Notes under the pieces: generated by a model
What the model was told of the DNA's origin: nothing
The model's input: the letters and a program-made list of their open reading frames with translations, nothing else
The model's database searches: none
Program-made: the position numbers and the translations under genes
Source: an uncultured Eubacteriales bacterium
Lineage (GTDB): Bacteria > Bacillota > Clostridia > Oscillospirales > CAG-272
Direction: 5' to 3'
DNA length: 61,546 nucleotides
Assembly: GCA_902491535.1 (NCBI GenBank)
Contig: CABUHS010000015.1
Coordinates: 1 to 61,546 of the forward strand
Shown here: positions 59,016-61,546 of the stretch, piece by piece
Layout: every line of letters starts with the position of its first letter
Position numbering within the stretch: position 1 is the first letter of the stretch

Positions 59016-60317
59016 ATGAACCAAATACCGTTCACCAAGGAAATGAAAAAGGAGCATACCATACTTATACCGAATATGCTCCCTATACACTGGGATTTCC
59101 TTGTCCGTATCTTCGGCAATTTCGGATACAAAGTTGAAATACTTAAAAATACAGACCGCACTGTCGTTGACGAAGGGCTTCGGTCGGTTCACAACGACAC
59201 CTGCTATCCCGCGCTGCTTGTTATCGGACAGTTTATGGAAGCCCTAAAAAGCGGAAGATACGATCCGCACAAAGTTACACTGATGCTGTTCCAGACCGGA
59301 GGCGGATGCCGCGCATCAAATTACATACATCTGCTGAGAAAAGCTCTCGATCGCAACGGGTTTGAATATGTTCCGGTACTGTCGCTCAACTTCAGCGGAT
59401 TTAAAAATCCCGGCGACGGATTCGAAATAACGTTGCCGATGATACGGTGCGGAATGGCTGCAATAGCATACGGCGATCTTCTGATGCTTCTCGGTAATCA
59501 GACAAGACCGTATGAAATAAATTCCGGAGACAGCGACCGTCTTATAGAAAATTGGACAGCAAAGCTGACCGAAAGTTTTAAATCCGGAAAGTGTCTTTCG
59601 GGAAAAAGCTTTACATCAACTCTTGATAAGATAGCCGCAGATTTTGAGGCAATACCGAGACGAAACGAAACCCGTATCCGGGTAGGCATTGTCGGTGAAA
59701 TATATGTTAAATTTTCCCCGCTCGGAAACAACGGACTTGAAAAATTCCTTGCGGATCAAGGCTGCGAAGTCATGGTACCGGGGCTTCTCGACTTCCTGCT
59801 CTATTCCATGCAGGCAGGAATAGACGATTATACACTTTACGGAGGAAGCCGCAAAGCGCTTATAGTCCGCAAAGCTGCCAGACACTATCTTGAAGGAATC
59901 AAATCAAAAATAAACCGGGCTGTCGGAAATCACGGCTTTACCGTACCGTCAAGCTTCCGGCATGTTACAACACTGACCGAAGGAATAATCAGCCGCGGCT
60001 GTAAAATGGGTGAGGGATGGCTTCTTACTGCCGAAATGGCAGAGCTTATCGAGCTTGGATATGAGAACATCGTATGTGTTCAGCCATTCGGATGCCTTCC
60101 GAATCATATAGCCGGCAAAGGTATGACAAGAAAGATAAGAGAACGTTATCCCGACGCCAATATTGTACCGATCGACTACGATCCCGGTGCAACGGCAGTC
60201 AACCAGGAAAACCGAATAAAACTCATGCTTGCTGTAGCGTCTGAAAATCTTAACAAGAAAGCAGGATCGGCTCCGCATAATACTGATACGAACGTCAAAA
60301 CAGTCCAAACCATATAG
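59016..60317 (+). CDS. 2-hydroxyacyl-CoA dehydratase-like protein, C-terminal part of the activase system
   Basis: A 433-residue protein that corresponds to the C-terminal third of long single-chain activase-dehydratase relatives. Features are VDEGLRSVHNDTCYPALLVIGQ, the Cys in FQTGGGCRASNYI, VGIVGEIYVKFSPLGN, SRGCKMGEGWLLTAEM and VCVQPFGCLPNHIAGKG, giving cysteines for a 4Fe-4S cluster. It starts 58 bases after the activase gene with AAAGAAAGAG upstream, so the two are co-transcribed. No 2-hydroxyacyl-CoA substrate enzymes are nearby; the true reaction is unknown. Confidence 0.88.
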   Translation: MNQIPFTKEMKKEHTILIPNMLPIHWDFLVRIFGNFGYKVEILKNTDRTVVDEGLRSVHNDTCYPALLVIGQFMEALKSGRYDPHKVTLMLFQTGGGCRASNYIHLLRKALDRNGFEYVPVLSLNFSGFKNPGDGFEITLPMIRCGMAAIAYGDLLMLLGNQTRPYEINSGDSDRLIENWTAKLTESFKSGKCLSGKSFTSTLDKIAADFEAIPRRNETRIRVGIVGEIYVKFSPLGNNGLEKFLADQGCEVMVPGLLDFLLYSMQAGIDDYTLYGGSRKALIVRKAARHYLEGIKSKINRAVGNHGFTVPSSFRHVTTLTEGIISRGCKMGEGWLLTAEMAELIELGYENIVCVQPFGCLPNHIAGKGMTRKIRERYPDANIVPIDYDPGATAVNQENRIKLMLAVASENLNKKAGSAPHNTDTNVKTVQTI

Positions 60318-60459
60318 TATTCTTGCATTCCGATGTTTTTGTAAATTGCATCAAGTCAAAGGCAATACTCGGTTTACAAACTGCATTTTATCAGTGTTTC
60401 AGCAATGCAATATACGGAATATTCGGATCTTCCGATATTGAAAGGAATTTGTCACGTCA

Positions 60460-61431
60460 ATGAAAAAAAACAATCTAAACGCGGCGAATAACATTTTAAT
60501 TAAACCTGAACCCACGGAACTATGCAAAAATCAGTGCGAATTTAATGATATTTTGTCAAAATCAGGTACCGATATAAATTCTGATATCGACGGAATTAAT
60601 CAAAGCAACAATATTTCTGACGAATCTTATGCTGATAATACACCTCCCGACGGTATAGCGTCAGCGCTGCACAGCCTGACGCCATGCGACCCTGAAGACA
60701 CCAACGATGACGAATATATTAAAAAAAATCCGGAGGATGAATATCCGGACAATAATGAATATGTATCTATTGACGGGAAACATCATAAAGGATCTTATGC
60801 TGTCACGTATTCTTCCCTTTTCTGGCTGTTCATATTCGGAAGCGTAGCCGGATTTCTGCTTGAAGGCGTCTGGAATGTAATACGCAAAGGTGTGTGGGAA
60901 GATCATGTTGCCACGATATGGGGACCGTTTTGCATAATTTACGGAATCGGTGCAATAGCAATGTACATTATATCTTTTTCGATCGAAAAGAAAAAGATAT
61001 GGTTTCAATTTATTACATATGCTGTTACAGGCTCGTTGATAGAATATTTTTCAAGCCTATTTCAGGAATCCTGTTTTTCATCTACTTCATGGAATTATCA
61101 CGGTCATTTCCTGAATATTGACGGAAGAATAAGCCTGTCCATGTCTGTAATGTGGGGAATTCTCGGTGTTGTTTTTATAAAGATTATTTTTCCTCCGCTT
61201 TTAAAGCTGCTTGAATCAATGCAGCACGCCGGATGGAAAACAGCGTGCATTATATTAAGCATTTTTATGGCGGTCAATCTGCTTGTAACCGTTATTGTAT
61301 TATCGAGGTGGCAGAACCGTCTAAATGGTGTACCGGCAGAAAATAAAATACAGCTTTTTATCGATGATATTTACGGAAACGAAGCTATGGAAAAGCGATT
61401 TCCGAACTGGCATTTTAAGTCCGAGCAGTAA
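60460..61431 (+). CDS. CmpB-type putative ABC transporter permease (PF06541)
   Basis: A 323-residue membrane protein. The first 105 residues are hydrophilic, acidic and rich in Asn and Asp. The membrane domain begins with SSLFWLFIFGSVAGFLLEGVW (quoted in part), the family signature, and continues with WGPFCIIYGIGAIAMY, TGSLIEYFSSLF and a SMSVMWGILGVVF helix. PF06541 members are named after CmpB but are poorly understood, and no ATPase gene is adjacent. The acidic N-terminal extension is longer than usual. GAAAGGAATT precedes the ATG. Confidence 0.85.
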   Translation: MKKNNLNAANNILIKPEPTELCKNQCEFNDILSKSGTDINSDIDGINQSNNISDESYADNTPPDGIASALHSLTPCDPEDTNDDEYIKKNPEDEYPDNNEYVSIDGKHHKGSYAVTYSSLFWLFIFGSVAGFLLEGVWNVIRKGVWEDHVATIWGPFCIIYGIGAIAMYIISFSIEKKKIWFQFITYAVTGSLIEYFSSLFQESCFSSTSWNYHGHFLNIDGRISLSMSVMWGILGVVFIKIIFPPLLKLLESMQHAGWKTACIILSIFMAVNLLVTVIVLSRWQNRLNGVPAENKIQLFIDDIYGNEAMEKRFPNWHFKSEQ

Positions 61432-61473
61432 TTCAGTTAAACTTCCTGTGCGCTTATGTTTAAAAATTTAACA

Positions 61474-61546
61474 ATCGAGTAGGAGGCTGACCATTAATTG
61501 ACCAGCCGACCTCTCACACCACCGTGCGTACGGGTCGGTACACGGC
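61474..61546 (-). mobile_element. 3' end of a group II intron (domains V-VI), truncated by the window edge
   Basis: Read on the minus strand, the edge gives a domain V-like hairpin (GCCGTGTAC...GTACGCACGGT), then GTGTGAGAGGTCGG, then a domain VI hairpin GGCTGGTC/GGTCAGCC allowing G-T pairs, and the end CCTCCTACTCGAT. This is the usual 3' terminus found after bacterial intron reverse-transcriptase genes. The splice boundary is near 61473/61474. The intron body and any maturase gene lie beyond the window. Confidence 0.8.

Overview
The window reads as chromosomal DNA of an anaerobic, low-to-moderate-GC Gram-positive bacterium of the class Clostridia, most likely an Oscillospirales/Ruminococcaceae-like gut lineage. 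This placement is inferred from gene content and is not measured. The pointers are an electron-bifurcating type [FeFe] hydrogenase operon (hydCBA), three dockerin proteins, a CD1247-type protein next to efp, DUF3842, YqeG, a TIGR03905-type TSCPD protein, two ECF transporter S components, purine-rich AAAGGA/GGAGG ribosome binding sites and consensus sigma-A promoters with 17-base spacers. Most genes are housekeeping or carbohydrate related. No rRNA, CRISPR array or prophage was seen.

Layout. 1-5.4 kb: a repeat- and terminator-rich left edge; a membrane-anchored alpha-toroid protein plus a DUF4430 protein on the minus strand, divergent from an ECF S component (probably pantothenate) and type III pantothenate kinase; then yhbY and a small orphan gene. 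5.6-9.3 kb: an AEC permease, a GH36 alpha-galactosidase and a DUF3795 protein. 9.5-18.8 kb: an SGNH hydrolase with an N-terminal dockerin, a DUF2079 membrane protein, a CapA-like lipoprotein, a HAD phosphatase, a helical protein, citrate synthase and a second dockerin protein. 18.9-19.9 kb: an acetyltransferase gene between imperfect inverted repeats. 19.9-24.1 kb: hydCBA on the minus strand. 24.8-28.3 kb: a 3D-domain wall protein, a TSCPD protein that appears to start at ATT, an SGNH hydrolase and a purine phosphoribosyltransferase. 28.4-28.7 kb: tRNA-Val(GAC) with a hairpin-rich insertion in its promoter region. 28.8-36 kb: a small unknown protein, an SGNH hydrolase, rluA-type synthase, lnt, cinA, a small membrane protein, an Sfp-type PPTase and yqeG. 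36-42.2 kb: endonuclease IV-like protein, M24B peptidase, efp, a CD1247-type protein, a Gfo/Idh/MocA oxidoreductase, DUF3842, and a second ECF S component behind a long structured leader. 42.4-46.9 kb: two overlapping CNNM/CorC paralogues on the minus strand, azlCD and a small membrane protein. 46.9-51 kb: a sugar isomerase-like TIM barrel, an ASRT-family protein, a HEAT-repeat protein and an unpaired type II topoisomerase A subunit. 51.1-54 kb: a large CHAP/PG-binding/CBM9-like/dockerin protein. 54.4-61.4 kb: mtaB, a 2-hydroxyacyl-CoA dehydratase activase system encoded as two genes, and a CmpB-type membrane protein. The right edge holds the 3' end of a group II intron on the minus strand.

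How the parts fit. Carbon capture is represented by GH36, the dockerin proteins, SGNH hydrolases and the sugar isomerase-like enzyme; hydrogen and redox balance by HydABC; CoA supply by the ECF S component, CoaX and possibly the PPTase; translation quality by EF-P, MtaB, YhbY and a pseudouridine synthase. The items most worth following are the split transcobalamin-like pair, the leader RNA of the orphan ECF gene with its repeated 57-58 base element, the ASRT/TIM-barrel pair, the inverted-repeat acetyltransferase cassette, the promoter-duplicating insertion at tRNA-Val and the ATT start codon. All calls rest on reading the sequence and on family knowledge; no database search was run.
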